Source: an uncultured Alphaproteobacteria bacterium
GTDB lineage: Bacteria; Pseudomonadota; Alphaproteobacteria; UBA6615
Length of the DNA: 64,000 nucleotides
Direction of reading: 5' to 3'
NCBI GenBank assembly: GCA_943787745.1
Contig: CALSNJ010000007.1
Location: 62,001 to 126,000, forward strand
Numbering within the stretch: the first letter of the stretch is position 1; each line of letters starts with the position of its first letter. The position numbers were made by a program, and so were the translations under genes. The notes under the pieces were generated by a model that had not been told where the DNA came from, made no database searches, and worked only from the letters and a program-made list of their open reading frames with translations. Positions 8,845 through 17,368 of the stretch are shown in pieces.

Positions 8845-10212
8845 ATGAAAACTGGCTCTGCTGTATGGCGCGGAATGCGAATCTGGGTGGTTTCACTTGC
8901 CGTTGTTCCCGTACTGGCCCTGCCCGGGCAGGCTCAGGTCTTCAATCCCGCGACCTATGAGCTTGATAACGGCATGCAGGTTGTGGTCGTCGAAAACCAC
9001 CGTGCGCCGGTCGTGACACATATGGTTTGGTATCGCGCCGGTGCGGCTGATGAACCTGCGGGAAAGTCCGGCATCGCGCATTATCTCGAACATCTCATGT
9101 TCAAGGGCACCAAGACGCGGGCACCAGGTGAGTTTTCACAGATTGTTGCCAATCTTGGGGGCCGTGAGAATGCGTTTACCTCGCAGGACTACACGGGCTA
9201 CTTCCAAACGATCTCGCCTGAGAACCTTGAAACCATGATGGAGCTTGAGGCGGATCGGATGACCGGGCTGGTTTTGACCGATGAAATCATCGAGCCCGAG
9301 CGGAAGGTTATCCTTGAAGAACGTCGTTCACGTACAGAGAACAGCCCGCGCGCCCTGCTTTCCGAACAAGTCGGTGCGGCGACCTTTCTGAACCATCCCT
9401 ATCGATTGCCGGTTATCGGCTGGTCACATGAAATCGAGACCATTTCGCGTGCCGATCTGGAGGCGTTCTATTCGACCTGGTACGCGCCCAATAATGCGGT
9501 GCTTGTGGTTTCGGGTGATGTCGATGCCGACGCGGTTTATCAACTCGCCCGCAAATATTACGGGCCGCTTGCGGCGCGTGAACTGCCGGATCGCATTCGC
9601 CCGGCTGAGCCCCCTCAGCGTGCGCCGCGTCAGGTGGTGATGAAGGATGCGCGGGTTGAACAACCGTCCTGGTCACGCCGTTATCTCGCGCCGAGCTATA
9701 CGGCGGGCGCGACAGAACACGCTTACGCGCTGGAAGTGCTGTCCGAGATTATTGGCGGTGGCACCACGGCGCGCATCTACAATTCGATCGTGGTTGAATC
9801 GTCTCTCGCCGCATCCGCAGGTGCTTGGTATTCTCCCGGTTCTCTGGACATGACGACATTTGGGTTCTGGTTTTCACCTCGTCCGGGTGTGGAAATCGCT
9901 GATGTCGAAACGGCCATCGATCGGGAGATCGACAAGTTGCTTGCCGATGGGGTGACCAAGGATGAACTGGATCGGGCCCAACGCCGTTTGATTGATGGTG
10001 CCATCTTTGCTCGCGACAGCGTTTCGGGCCCGGCACGCGTATTTGGGGCCTCTCTGGCCAGCGGACAAACAGTCGAAGATGTTGAGGCCTGGCCGACGCG
10101 TATTCAGGCGGTCACTATCGAGCAGATCAACGCCGCAGCGCGGATTGTCTTCAGGGAGAACACATCGACGACCGGTATCTTGTTGCCCGCAGACAAGGGA
10201 GACAAGTCATGA
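8845..10212 (+). CDS. M16 family zinc metallopeptidase, catalytic subunit, periplasmic
   Basis: A 455-residue insulinase/processing-peptidase relative. The ATG at 8845, with AAGGGTG upstream, is preferred over a TTG 18 bases earlier. Residues about 10-31 form a signal peptide ending AQA. The inverted zinc motif HYLEH (79-83) is intact, and the third ligand is the glutamate in LEERRSR near residue 159. The C-terminal half contains GGGTTARIYNSI, the family's substrate-binding Arg-Tyr region. It overlaps the next gene, a non-catalytic M16 homologue, by four bases (ATGA), as in two-subunit M16B peptidases. Substrate unknown; periplasmic protein or peptide turnover is likely. Confidence 0.9.
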   Translation: MKTGSAVWRGMRIWVVSLAVVPVLALPGQAQVFNPATYELDNGMQVVVVENHRAPVVTHMVWYRAGAADEPAGKSGIAHYLEHLMFKGTKTRAPGEFSQIVANLGGRENAFTSQDYTGYFQTISPENLETMMELEADRMTGLVLTDEIIEPERKVILEERRSRTENSPRALLSEQVGAATFLNHPYRLPVIGWSHEIETISRADLEAFYSTWYAPNNAVLVVSGDVDADAVYQLARKYYGPLAARELPDRIRPAEPPQRAPRQVVMKDARVEQPSWSRRYLAPSYTAGATEHAYALEVLSEIIGGGTTARIYNSIVVESSLAASAGAWYSPGSLDMTTFGFWFSPRPGVEIADVETAIDREIDKLLADGVTKDELDRAQRRLIDGAIFARDSVSGPARVFGASLASGQTVEDVEAWPTRIQAVTIEQINAAARIVFRENTSTTGILLPADKGDKS

Positions 10213-11561
10213 CCCGGATCACGCTGCGCAGCATGGTTGTGCCGGTCTTTGCTTGCTTGGTTGCGTTTGCGCCCGTTTCCGCGAAGGCGATCGATATTGA
10301 GCGCGTGATCAGTGACGACGGTGTGGAATCATGGTTGGTCGAGGATCACTCGCTCCCGATCATTTCGGTGCGTTTCCTTTTTCCCGGTGGTGCTGCAACG
10401 GACCCCGAGGATCGTGCTGGTCTGGCCAATATGGTGTCGGGACTGCTTGATGAGGGCGCTGGGGCGTTGGATTCTCAGACATTTCAGCGCCGTCTGTCCG
10501 ATGAATCGATTTCAATATCCTTCAGCGCATCACGCGATAATTTTGGTGGAAGCCTGAAGGCGCTCACGCGCAATCGTGATGAGGCGTTCGACTTGCTTCG
10601 TCTGGCACTGACCGAACCGCGGTTCGATACAGATGCAGTGGAAAGAATTCGATCTCAGATTTTGTCGGGAATCGCAGCCCGGACCAATGATCCGGATACC
10701 ATCGCCCAGCGCGTGTTTTGGGAGGCGACCTTTCCGGGTCATCCCTACGCACGTCAGCTCCGGGGTACCGCTGAGAGCGTGGCCGCCATAACCGAAGATG
10801 ATCTTCGGACATTCGTGACGCGACGTTTGGCGCGAAATGAGCTGATCGTTGGTGTTGTGGGAGATATTACAGCAAATGAATTGAAGGTCTTGCTCGACAA
10901 GACCTTCGGCGTTCTGCCCGAGCGATCCGAAGCCTTTACCATCCCGAAAGCAGAACCGGCCGCAGCGGGTGAAGTGATCGTTGTGCAGAAGAATAACCCG
11001 CAGAGCCGCGTGCTGTTTGGGCAGAAGGGCCTCTACCGCGACGACCCTGAATACTATGCCGCGCTTGTGCTCAATCACATTCTGGGCGGTGGAACCTTTA
11101 CCTCCCGACTTTATGAGGAAATCCGCGAGAAGCGCGGTCTGGCTTATTCGGTCTTCAGTTATCTTTTGCCCATGGATAGCGCTGCGCTCTGGCTTGGGGG
11201 CGCGGGAACAGAAAATTCTGCCGTGTCGGTTTCTATCGAACTGGTGCGCAATCAATGGGCAAATATCAGAGCTTTTGGGGTGACTCAGGATGAACTCGAC
11301 AAGGCGAAGGCCAATCTCATTGGTTCCTTCGGGCTGCGGTTCGACAACAGTTCCGCAATCGCAGGAATGTTGGTGGCCGTACAGCGGCGTGATTTGGGTA
11401 TTGAGTACATCAATGAACGCAATGCGTTGATCGAGCAGGTGACCCTCGAGGATGTTAACGGCGTCGCCAAACGTATTCTCGACCCTGACGCTCTGACGGT
11501 CGTTGTCGTCGGAGATCCTGAAAACATCAAGGCAACGCGTACGATCCGGGACGACGGATAG
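10209..11561 (+). CDS. M16 family peptidase-like protein, non-catalytic subunit
   Basis: A 450-residue homologue of the preceding gene, with a signal peptide ending near VSAKA. Where the HxxEH zinc motif belongs it reads LANMVSGLLDEGAG, so both histidines are missing and it cannot bind catalytic zinc in the usual way. The C-terminal substrate-binding region GGTFTSRLYEEIREKRG is well conserved. Active plus inactive pairs of this sort form heterodimeric clamshell peptidases, as in mitochondrial processing peptidase and bacterial M16B pairs. The ATGA overlap with the catalytic gene suggests translational coupling and matched amounts. Confidence 0.88.
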   Translation: MTRITLRSMVVPVFACLVAFAPVSAKAIDIERVISDDGVESWLVEDHSLPIISVRFLFPGGAATDPEDRAGLANMVSGLLDEGAGALDSQTFQRRLSDESISISFSASRDNFGGSLKALTRNRDEAFDLLRLALTEPRFDTDAVERIRSQILSGIAARTNDPDTIAQRVFWEATFPGHPYARQLRGTAESVAAITEDDLRTFVTRRLARNELIVGVVGDITANELKVLLDKTFGVLPERSEAFTIPKAEPAAAGEVIVVQKNNPQSRVLFGQKGLYRDDPEYYAALVLNHILGGGTFTSRLYEEIREKRGLAYSVFSYLLPMDSAALWLGGAGTENSAVSVSIELVRNQWANIRAFGVTQDELDKAKANLIGSFGLRFDNSSAIAGMLVAVQRRDLGIEYINERNALIEQVTLEDVNGVAKRILDPDALTVVVVGDPENIKATRTIRDDG

Positions 11562-11591
11562 GCCCAAGCGCGCATTTCCGCGAATCATCTG

Positions 11592-11665
11592 GTTTGTCCA
11601 CAATAGAAAGCGTTGCCGCACAGGTGTGGGACAACGCAAACTGCCCGTCCGCATATTGGACAAAC
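11592..11665 (+). promoter_or_regulatory. Nested inverted repeats immediately upstream of pgi
   Basis: A perfect 9-bp inverted repeat (GTTTGTCCA 11592-11600 and TGGACAAAC 11657-11665) encloses a second stem (GCGTTG 11610-11615 and CAACGC 11632-11637), which in turn contains a partly paired CACA/TGTG core. The element ends seven bases before the pgi ATG. In RNA it would form one long, interrupted hairpin covering the ribosome binding region. It could be a translational control element or an attenuator; no known class recognised. Confidence 0.4.
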
Positions 11666-11672
11666 TTCGGCC

Positions 11673-12977
11673 ATGCCAGACATTTATACGCACGATATCC
11701 GCGGCTGTTATGCCGACACCGTCGGCGAGGGGGGAGTTTCCCCTGAGTCCATGGAAACGGTCTTCGAAGCAGCTTCGGGGCCCTGGACTCTCATGCGTGG
11801 GGCCTTGGCAGAAGATGACTTTCCCCCGCTGACTCTGACAAACCAAAGTGACGATCTGGCGGAAATATCGGATGTCGCGGCGCGCTTGGCTGAATCCTGT
11901 GATGTCGTGGCGATCATCGGTGTGGGCGGTTCCAGTCTGGGTGCTGAAGCGCTCACCGCCCTTGCGACCCAGCCTTCTGTGGATTTGCGATTCCTCGACA
12001 ATCCCGACCCCGAAACTTTGGCGCGTTTCAAGGCTTCGGTTGATCTGGCACGAACGGGCGCGGTGGTGGTTTCGAAGTCGGGGGGAACGGCTGAAACGCT
12101 CATCATGGCCATGACGATTGTGCCGGCCCTTGCCGCTGCACGTCCCGCTGAGTCTATGGCGGATTATGTGATTGCAATGGCTGAGCCCGGTGACAATCCG
12201 GTGCGACGGTTGGCAACGCACTGGAATATCCCGGTTCTTGATCATGACCCTGAAATCGGCGGGCGGTATTCGGTCTTCAGCGCGGTCGGTCTTTTGCCCG
12301 CCGCGCTTGCCGGTCTCGATATCGAAGCCGTGCGGGCTGGTGCGGCTGATGCCATCGACCTCAATACGCGTTCGGAAGATGGCCGTGACGCTCCGGCTGT
12401 GCAGGGTGCGGCTGTGTCGATAGAGTTGTTGCGCACGCGAGGGGCACGCATAACAGTCCTGATGCCCTATGCGGATGCCATGTGGCCACTGGCCCGCTGG
12501 CACCGCCAGCTCTGGGCCGAGAGTCTGGGCAAGAATGGGCGCGGCACAACGCTGATAGATGCGTTGGGGGCAGTCGACCAGCACAGTCAGCTCCAGCTTT
12601 ATCTAGATGGTCCTGACGACAAGATGTTCACGATTATCACGCAGCACCTTGGCGGGCGTGGTGATCGCGTTTCGCCGGAACTCGCCGCATTGGCCGGGGC
12701 AGACTATCTGGCCGGTCACACGACCGGAGATCTGCTGGGGGCCGAGCAGGAAGCAACGATTGACAGCTTGCTGGAGCACAACCGCCCGGTACGGCGTATG
12801 GGTGTATCGCGCGTCGACGAGGCCGCTCTGGGCGCACTGATGGCACATTTCATGCTGGAGACGGTGATGGCCGCGTTCATGCTTGGCGTGGATGCTTTTG
12901 ATCAGCCCGCAGTGGAGGACGGCAAGAGACTGGCACGACAACGCCTCCTAACAGGCCAAACCGGCCCCAAATCATGA
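11673..12977 (+). CDS. pgi: Glucose-6-phosphate isomerase
   Basis: Interconverts glucose 6-phosphate and fructose 6-phosphate. The ATG at 11673 is preferred over an in-frame TTG at 11613, which would fall inside the inverted-repeat leader. The 434-residue product is the short bacterial form. It has two sugar-isomerase domains: [12 protein letters not shown] (83-94) and [10 protein letters not shown] (134-143) bind the phosphosugar. The C-terminal signature [13 protein letters not shown] followed by [13 protein letters not shown] is diagnostic. Its end overlaps the mutL start by four bases (ATGA), an unusual pairing in functional terms but one that suggests coupled translation. Confidence 0.93.
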   Translation: MPDIYTHDIRGCYADTVGEGGVSPESMETVFEAASGPWTLMRGALAEDDFPPLTLTNQSDDLAEISDVAARLAESCDVVAIIGVGGSSLGAEALTALATQPSVDLRFLDNPDPETLARFKASVDLARTGAVVVSKSGGTAETLIMAMTIVPALAAARPAESMADYVIAMAEPGDNPVRRLATHWNIPVLDHDPEIGGRYSVFSAVGLLPAALAGLDIEAVRAGAADAIDLNTRSEDGRDAPAVQGAAVSIELLRTRGARITVLMPYADAMWPLARWHRQLWAESLGKNGRGTTLIDALGAVDQHSQLQLYLDGPDDKMFTIITQHLGGRGDRVSPELAALAGADYLAGHTTGDLLGAEQEATIDSLLEHNRPVRRMGVSRVDEAALGALMAHFMLETVMAAFMLGVDAFDQPAVEDGKRLARQRLLTGQTGPKS

Positions 12978-14812
12978 CCATACGGCGTCTGCCCGAAACT
13001 CTGGTCAATCAGATTGCGGCAGGCGAAGTCATTGAGCGTCCGGCTTCCGCGGTTAAGGAGTTGGTCGAGAACGCTGTCGATGCGGGTGCGCGACAGATTG
13101 ATGTCGTCCTGCGGGATGGTGGCCGCACTATGATATCCGTGACAGATGATGGTTGCGGCATGAGCCCTGAGGAGCTGTCATTGGCCGTTGAGCGCCATGC
13201 GACCTCCAAACTGCCCGATGATGATCTGACCCATATTGCGACCCTGGGGTTTCGTGGTGAGGCCCTGCCATCCATCGGCTCGGTCAGCAGATTGTCGATC
13301 GCGTCCCGACCTTTAGGTTCTGATGGCTGGGAAATTCGGGTCGAAGGCGGAAAAATATCGCCGCCGCAACCAGCCGCGCTGACTGGTGGGACCCGCGTCG
13401 AGGTGCGGGACTTGTTCTTTGCGACCCCGGCGCGTCTGAAGTTTCTTAAAGCCGAACGAACCGAAATGGATCACGCGGTCAATGCCGTGCAGCGTCTGGC
13501 GATGGCCCACCCTGAGGTTGCCTTTTCCATCGGGGACGGGGAACGCACACGCTTCACCTGTACCGTCGAGGGTGGTCTTGCCGGTGATCAGGACGTGCGT
13601 CTGCGCCGCCTTGCTGCGGTGATGGGACGTGAGTTTTCTGAAAACGCACTGGCCATCGATGCGGAACGTGAACATGTTCGCCTGACAGGCCATGCCGGTT
13701 TGCCGACGCTCAATCGCAACACGACCAAGCACCAGTATCTGTTCGTTAATGGTCGCCCGGTGACAGATCGCTTGCTGACCGGGGCCGTTCGTGGAGCCTA
13801 TCAGGATTTTCTCGCCCGTGGGCGGCATCCGCTGGTTGCGCTGTTTGTTGAGATTGAGCCCGATCTGGTCGATGTAAATGTTCATCCGGCCAAAGCTGAA
13901 GTGCGGTTTCGTGACCCCGGGGTGGTGCGCGGTCTTATTGTCGGGGGTTTGCGCCATGCGCTGGCTGAAGCCGGACATCGGGCTTCAACCAGCGTGGCCG
14001 ACTCCGCTTTGGGAGCGTTTCGGCACGGTATGGGGGCCGGGGCGGGAACAAGACTGCCGCCATTCTCTTCTTCAGGTTATGGGCGGGGGCCGCTCCCGCA
14101 AGGGCTTGCCGAGGTTGCAGCGCAATACCTGGCCCCGCATGACAACGCTGCATCCGGGTTGCCGGGACTGGATGCGGCCCCGATGGGAGCTTCCATGGGT
14201 GCGGTCGCAGAAGTTGCCGCAGAGAACATCGACTATCCTCTCGGTGCGGCGCAAGCGCAGGTACACGAGACATATATCGTCGCGCAGACGGGTGACGGGC
14301 TGGTGATTGTTGATCAGCATGCCGCCCATGAACGCCTTGTCTATGAACGTATGAAAGCTGCTCTGGCTGAAGGTGGCGTTTCGCGTCAGGGCCTTTTGTT
14401 GCCCGAAGTGATTGAACTGGAAGAGGCGGCAGCCGATGCGCTTTCTGACCGTGCGCATGAACTGGCTGAACTCGGTCTGGTGCTCGAAAAATTCGGAACC
14501 GGTGCTGTGGTGGTTCGCGAAGTGCCGGCACTTCTCGGTCAGGCAGACATCGCAGGTTTAATCCGTGATCTGGCCGGGGATATCGCCGAGCTGGGTGATG
14601 CCCATACGCTCAAGGAGCGTCTGGACGATGTGTGTAGCACCATGGCCTGTCACGGCAGTGTTCGGGCCGGGCGACGTCTCAACCGTGACGAGATGAATGC
14701 TCTGCTTCGGGAGATGGAAGTTACGCCACATGCGGGGCAATGCAATCATGGCCGCCCGACTTATGTGGAGTTGAAGATTGCAGATATCGAGCGGCTTTTT
14801 GGCCGCCGGTAG
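12974..14812 (+). CDS. mutL: DNA mismatch repair protein MutL (endonuclease type)
   Basis: A 612-residue mismatch-repair mediator that couples MutS recognition to strand nicking and unwinding. The N-terminal GHKL ATPase shows [28 protein letters not shown] and [11 protein letters not shown] low-complexity Gly/Ala-rich linker lies around residues 330-420. The C-terminal domain carries [12 protein letters not shown], which fits the DQHA-x2-E-x4-E endonuclease motif, and later ACHGS and CNHGRPT metal-site motifs. It is therefore a MutL that cuts DNA itself rather than relying on MutH. Start ATG overlaps the pgi stop. Confidence 0.96.
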   Translation: MTIRRLPETLVNQIAAGEVIERPASAVKELVENAVDAGARQIDVVLRDGGRTMISVTDDGCGMSPEELSLAVERHATSKLPDDDLTHIATLGFRGEALPSIGSVSRLSIASRPLGSDGWEIRVEGGKISPPQPAALTGGTRVEVRDLFFATPARLKFLKAERTEMDHAVNAVQRLAMAHPEVAFSIGDGERTRFTCTVEGGLAGDQDVRLRRLAAVMGREFSENALAIDAEREHVRLTGHAGLPTLNRNTTKHQYLFVNGRPVTDRLLTGAVRGAYQDFLARGRHPLVALFVEIEPDLVDVNVHPAKAEVRFRDPGVVRGLIVGGLRHALAEAGHRASTSVADSALGAFRHGMGAGAGTRLPPFSSSGYGRGPLPQGLAEVAAQYLAPHDNAASGLPGLDAAPMGASMGAVAEVAAENIDYPLGAAQAQVHETYIVAQTGDGLVIVDQHAAHERLVYERMKAALAEGGVSRQGLLLPEVIELEEAAADALSDRAHELAELGLVLEKFGTGAVVVREVPALLGQADIAGLIRDLAGDIAELGDAHTLKERLDDVCSTMACHGSVRAGRRLNRDEMNALLREMEVTPHAGQCNHGRPTYVELKIADIERLFGRR

Positions 14813-14833
14813 AACCGGATTCTGTGATTGGGC

Positions 14834-15406
14834 CTACCCAGAATAATTCAATAAATACAATGCTGTATCGCCATATGCGCGAGTGTCGATCACGTTGAAT
14901 GATGTTTCGGGTATGACCGGTGACGAGTGCCGGGTTTCGATAACAAGCAGGGTGGAAGCTCCGATCCAGCCAGCTTCGGCAAGGGCGATGGGGGCATTCG
15001 CTGCGATGTCACTGTCATAGGGAGGATCGAGAAAGACCAGATCGCAGGGCACGGTGCGGTTTACGGGTGGATGGAGAACATCGGCACGTTTGATCGTGGC
15101 TTGAGACGTAAAATCCAGATTATCAGCCGTATCCTCGATCGTCTCGCGGGCATCGCGATCTGTCTCGAAGAACGTGACATGGGTTGCACCGCGCGACAGC
15201 GCCTCAAAGCCAAGTGCGCCAGAGCCGGCGCAGGCATCCAGAACGGTGCTTTCTGCCACGCCGGGTTCGATATGTTGGAGGATATTGAACAGGGCCTCTC
15301 GGACCCGCGCGCCAGTTGGACGCGAGACATCGCCGGGCGGTACGTCAATCATGCGCCCACGATGGGTGCCGGCATTGATGCGTATTTTTCCAGCTGGCTG
15401 ACTCAC
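14834..15406 (-). CDS. rsmD: 16S rRNA (guanine-966-N2) methyltransferase
   Basis: A 190-residue Rossmann-fold methyltransferase for G966 of 16S rRNA. The N-terminus RINAGTHRGR is family-typical. The SAM-binding motif is DACAGSGALGFEALSRGA, and the catalytic motif is LDPPYDSD. Length is normal. Its start overlaps the end of the upstream pseudouridine synthase gene by four bases, so the two RNA-modification genes form one unit. It is convergent with mutL, with 21 bases between stops and no obvious terminator. Confidence 0.94.
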   Translation of the reverse strand: MSQPAGKIRINAGTHRGRMIDVPPGDVSRPTGARVREALFNILQHIEPGVAESTVLDACAGSGALGFEALSRGATHVTFFETDRDARETIEDTADNLDFTSQATIKRADVLHPPVNRTVPCDLVFLDPPYDSDIAANAPIALAEAGWIGASTLLVIETRHSSPVIPETSFNVIDTRAYGDTALYLLNYSG

Positions 15407-16134
15407 CCGCGTGGCACCTGATCGCGGATCACCCGCGCCGGAATTTCATACACTTCGCTGCGTGTGAGTTTGCCGAGCTGGAACGGGCCATAAGAGGTTC
15501 GAATCAGTCGAGTGACGGTATAGCCGAGATGTTCCATCAGGCGGCGGACTTCGCGGTTCTTGCCTTCGCGCAGGGTGATGTTCACCCACGCGTTGGCACC
15601 GACCTGACGTTCCAGTTCGGCCTGGGCCGGACGAAAATGGACACCTTCAATGGTCACGCCGTCTGCGAGGCGCTTGAGACTATTGGCATCAATGCGACCA
15701 TGCACACGGACCCGATACTGTCGCAGCCAGCCGGTGGAGGGCAGCTCGAGTCGTCGGGCGAGCTCTCCGTCATTGGTCAGCAACAGCAGACCTTCGGAGT
15801 TCATATCGAGACGGCCAATGGGCTTGGTGTTGCGCAATTCGGGGGGAAGGTCGCCGAAGACTGTCGGCCGTCCTTCCGGATCATCATGTGTGGTCAGGCG
15901 GCCGCGCGGCTTGTGATAACGCCAGAGACGCGGGGCTTCGCGGGCAGGAAGCGGTGTGCCGTCGATTCTGATATCTGCATCGATGGAAACGTTCAGTGCG
16001 GGTGAATCGACCTTCTGACCATCCAGCGTGACGCGGCCGGCCTCGATCCAGCGTTCTGCTTCGCGACGTGACGCCACACCGGCACGTGCGATGACTTTTG
16101 CGATCCGTTCGCCTTTGGGAGTGTCGTCATTCAT
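15403..16134 (-). CDS. RsuA-family rRNA pseudouridine synthase (RluB/RluE-like)
   Basis: A 243-residue enzyme that converts a uridine in rRNA to pseudouridine. I chose the ATG at 16134 (MNDDTPKGERI); a longer frame upstream would run into the neighbouring gene. An S4 RNA-binding domain fills residues about 10-55 (IAKVIARAGVASRREAERWI). The catalytic domain begins near LWRYHKPRG and has the aspartate motif GRLDMNSEGLLLLTNDG, then the conserved GKNREVRRLMEHLGY. The exact target site (RluB, RluE or RsuA type) cannot be settled from motifs alone. It is coupled to rsmD. Confidence 0.9.
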   Translation of the reverse strand: MNDDTPKGERIAKVIARAGVASRREAERWIEAGRVTLDGQKVDSPALNVSIDADIRIDGTPLPAREAPRLWRYHKPRGRLTTHDDPEGRPTVFGDLPPELRNTKPIGRLDMNSEGLLLLTNDGELARRLELPSTGWLRQYRVRVHGRIDANSLKRLADGVTIEGVHFRPAQAELERQVGANAWVNITLREGKNREVRRLMEHLGYTVTRLIRTSYGPFQLGKLTRSEVYEIPARVIRDQVPRG

Positions 16135-16142
16135 GAGGTGAT

Positions 16143-16850
16143 TCAGGCTGCTTTGATGAAGGCGTTGAAAATCGCGGCATCGCCAGATGAGACACCGTAT
16201 TCTGGGTGCCACTGGACGCCAATGCAGAATTTACGCCCGACGGCTTCGATCCCCTCAATCACGCCATCGGGTGCAACGGCATTGATCAGCACACCCTCAG
16301 GTTCCCCCTTGGCAGCCTGATGATGGGCGCTGTTCACATCCAGCCGGTCAGTTCCAACGATCCGGTAAAGCAGTGTGTTGGGCTTCACTGCCACGCTGTG
16401 TCCGGGTTCGTCCCTTGGGTTGGGTTGTTCATGGGCCAGCGCTTCGGGGACTTCGTCGGGGATATGCTGAATGAGCTCGCCACCCAGAACCACGTGCAGA
16501 AGTTGCTGTCCGCCGCAAATCCCGAGAACGGGCATGTCGCGTTCCATGGCGCCCCGGGTGACCGCAAGTTCGAAGGCCGTGCGGCGATCCTTTGTGATCA
16601 CGGTCGGATGGCGTTCGCCGGCGCCGAACAGGGCCGGGTCCACATCAAAGGCGCCGCCGGTAACCACCAGACCGTCAATCAGGTTGAGATACGCCTCGGC
16701 CTGCTCGGGTTCATGGGGCAGCGGCAAAGGGAGCCCGCCCGCTGCGGCAACCGCATCTGCGTAGTTTTCACGCAGTGCGTACCAGGGAAGGTTCGAGTAG
16801 CCGCCGGGCTCTTCGGAATCGAGGGTGATGCCAATTACAGGTCTTGTCAT
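16143..16850 (-). CDS. Peptidase C26 / gamma-glutamyl-gamma-aminobutyrate hydrolase-like class I amidotransferase
   Basis: A 235-residue stand-alone glutamine-amidotransferase-like hydrolase. The nucleophile is Cys112 in LGICGGQQLLHV, and the His-Glu pair is in VQWHPEYG near the C-terminus. The N-terminus RPVIGITLD and the segment DGLVVTGGAFDVDPALFG match PuuD-type enzymes, which cleave gamma-glutamyl amides such as gamma-glutamyl-GABA in putrescine degradation. No other putrescine genes are nearby, so the substrate is open. It lies eight bases upstream of the pseudouridine synthase gene, and its start overlaps the opposite-strand leader of tadA. Confidence 0.85.
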   Translation of the reverse strand: MTRPVIGITLDSEEPGGYSNLPWYALRENYADAVAAAGGLPLPLPHEPEQAEAYLNLIDGLVVTGGAFDVDPALFGAGERHPTVITKDRRTAFELAVTRGAMERDMPVLGICGGQQLLHVVLGGELIQHIPDEVPEALAHEQPNPRDEPGHSVAVKPNTLLYRIVGTDRLDVNSAHHQAAKGEPEGVLINAVAPDGVIEGIEAVGRKFCIGVQWHPEYGVSSGDAAIFNAFIKAA

Positions 16851-16915
16851 GGGCGCAATCTACGCCGGTCACCTGCGCCGTTGCAATTTTGCTGATGACG
16901 GGGCACCGTTTGGCG

Positions 16916-17368
16916 ATGGATGACATAAACCATATGGCCCGGGCGCTCGCAGAAGCGCGCGCGGCGACCGATTATGGGGAGGTGCCCGTCGGCGCTGTGG
17001 TCGTTGAGGCAACGACGGGTCGTGTGCTTGCGGTCGCGGCCAATCGGGTCGAGCAGGACCGGGACCCAACCGCCCATGCAGAAATTCTTGCGATCCGCGC
17101 GGCAGCCCGTGAATTGCGCACGCCGCGCCTCACCGAATGCGACCTCTATGTGACACTGGAGCCCTGTGCCATGTGTGCACAGGCGATCGCCTTCGCACGT
17201 ATTCGCCGGGTGATTTTTGGCGCTTATGACCCGAAGGGCGGCGGTGTCGAACACGGTGCGCGAATATTCACACAGCCGACCTGTCATCACGCACCGGAAA
17301 TTATCGGTGGTCTGGAAGAGGGCGCGAGTGGTGCGCTCCTGAGGGAGTTTTTCTCCGGACTTCGTTAG
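16916..17368 (+). CDS. tadA: tRNA(Arg) adenosine-34 deaminase
   Basis: A 150-residue zinc deaminase that makes inosine at the wobble position of tRNA-Arg(ACG). I chose the ATG at 16916 because it places 21 residues before EVPVGAVVV, as in known TadA; an upstream ATG at 16895 lacks a ribosome binding site. The zinc and proton-shuttle motifs are TAHAEILAI and LEPCAMCAQA. The C-terminal half has the family FGAYDPKGGGVEHG. The gene lies beside rRNA-modification genes and converges on the TPR protein gene, with a four-base overlap of the ends. Confidence 0.93.
   Translation: MDDINHMARALAEARAATDYGEVPVGAVVVEATTGRVLAVAANRVEQDRDPTAHAEILAIRAAARELRTPRLTECDLYVTLEPCAMCAQAIAFARIRRVIFGAYDPKGGGVEHGARIFTQPTCHHAPEIIGGLEEGASGALLREFFSGLR

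Noticed and set aside
10530-12584. A 684-codon open frame on the minus strand across the second M16 gene and pgi
   Set aside because: It is fully antisense to two convincing genes, its composition is rich in Arg, His, Gln and Cys, and no domain is recognisable. It is a codon-bias shadow.
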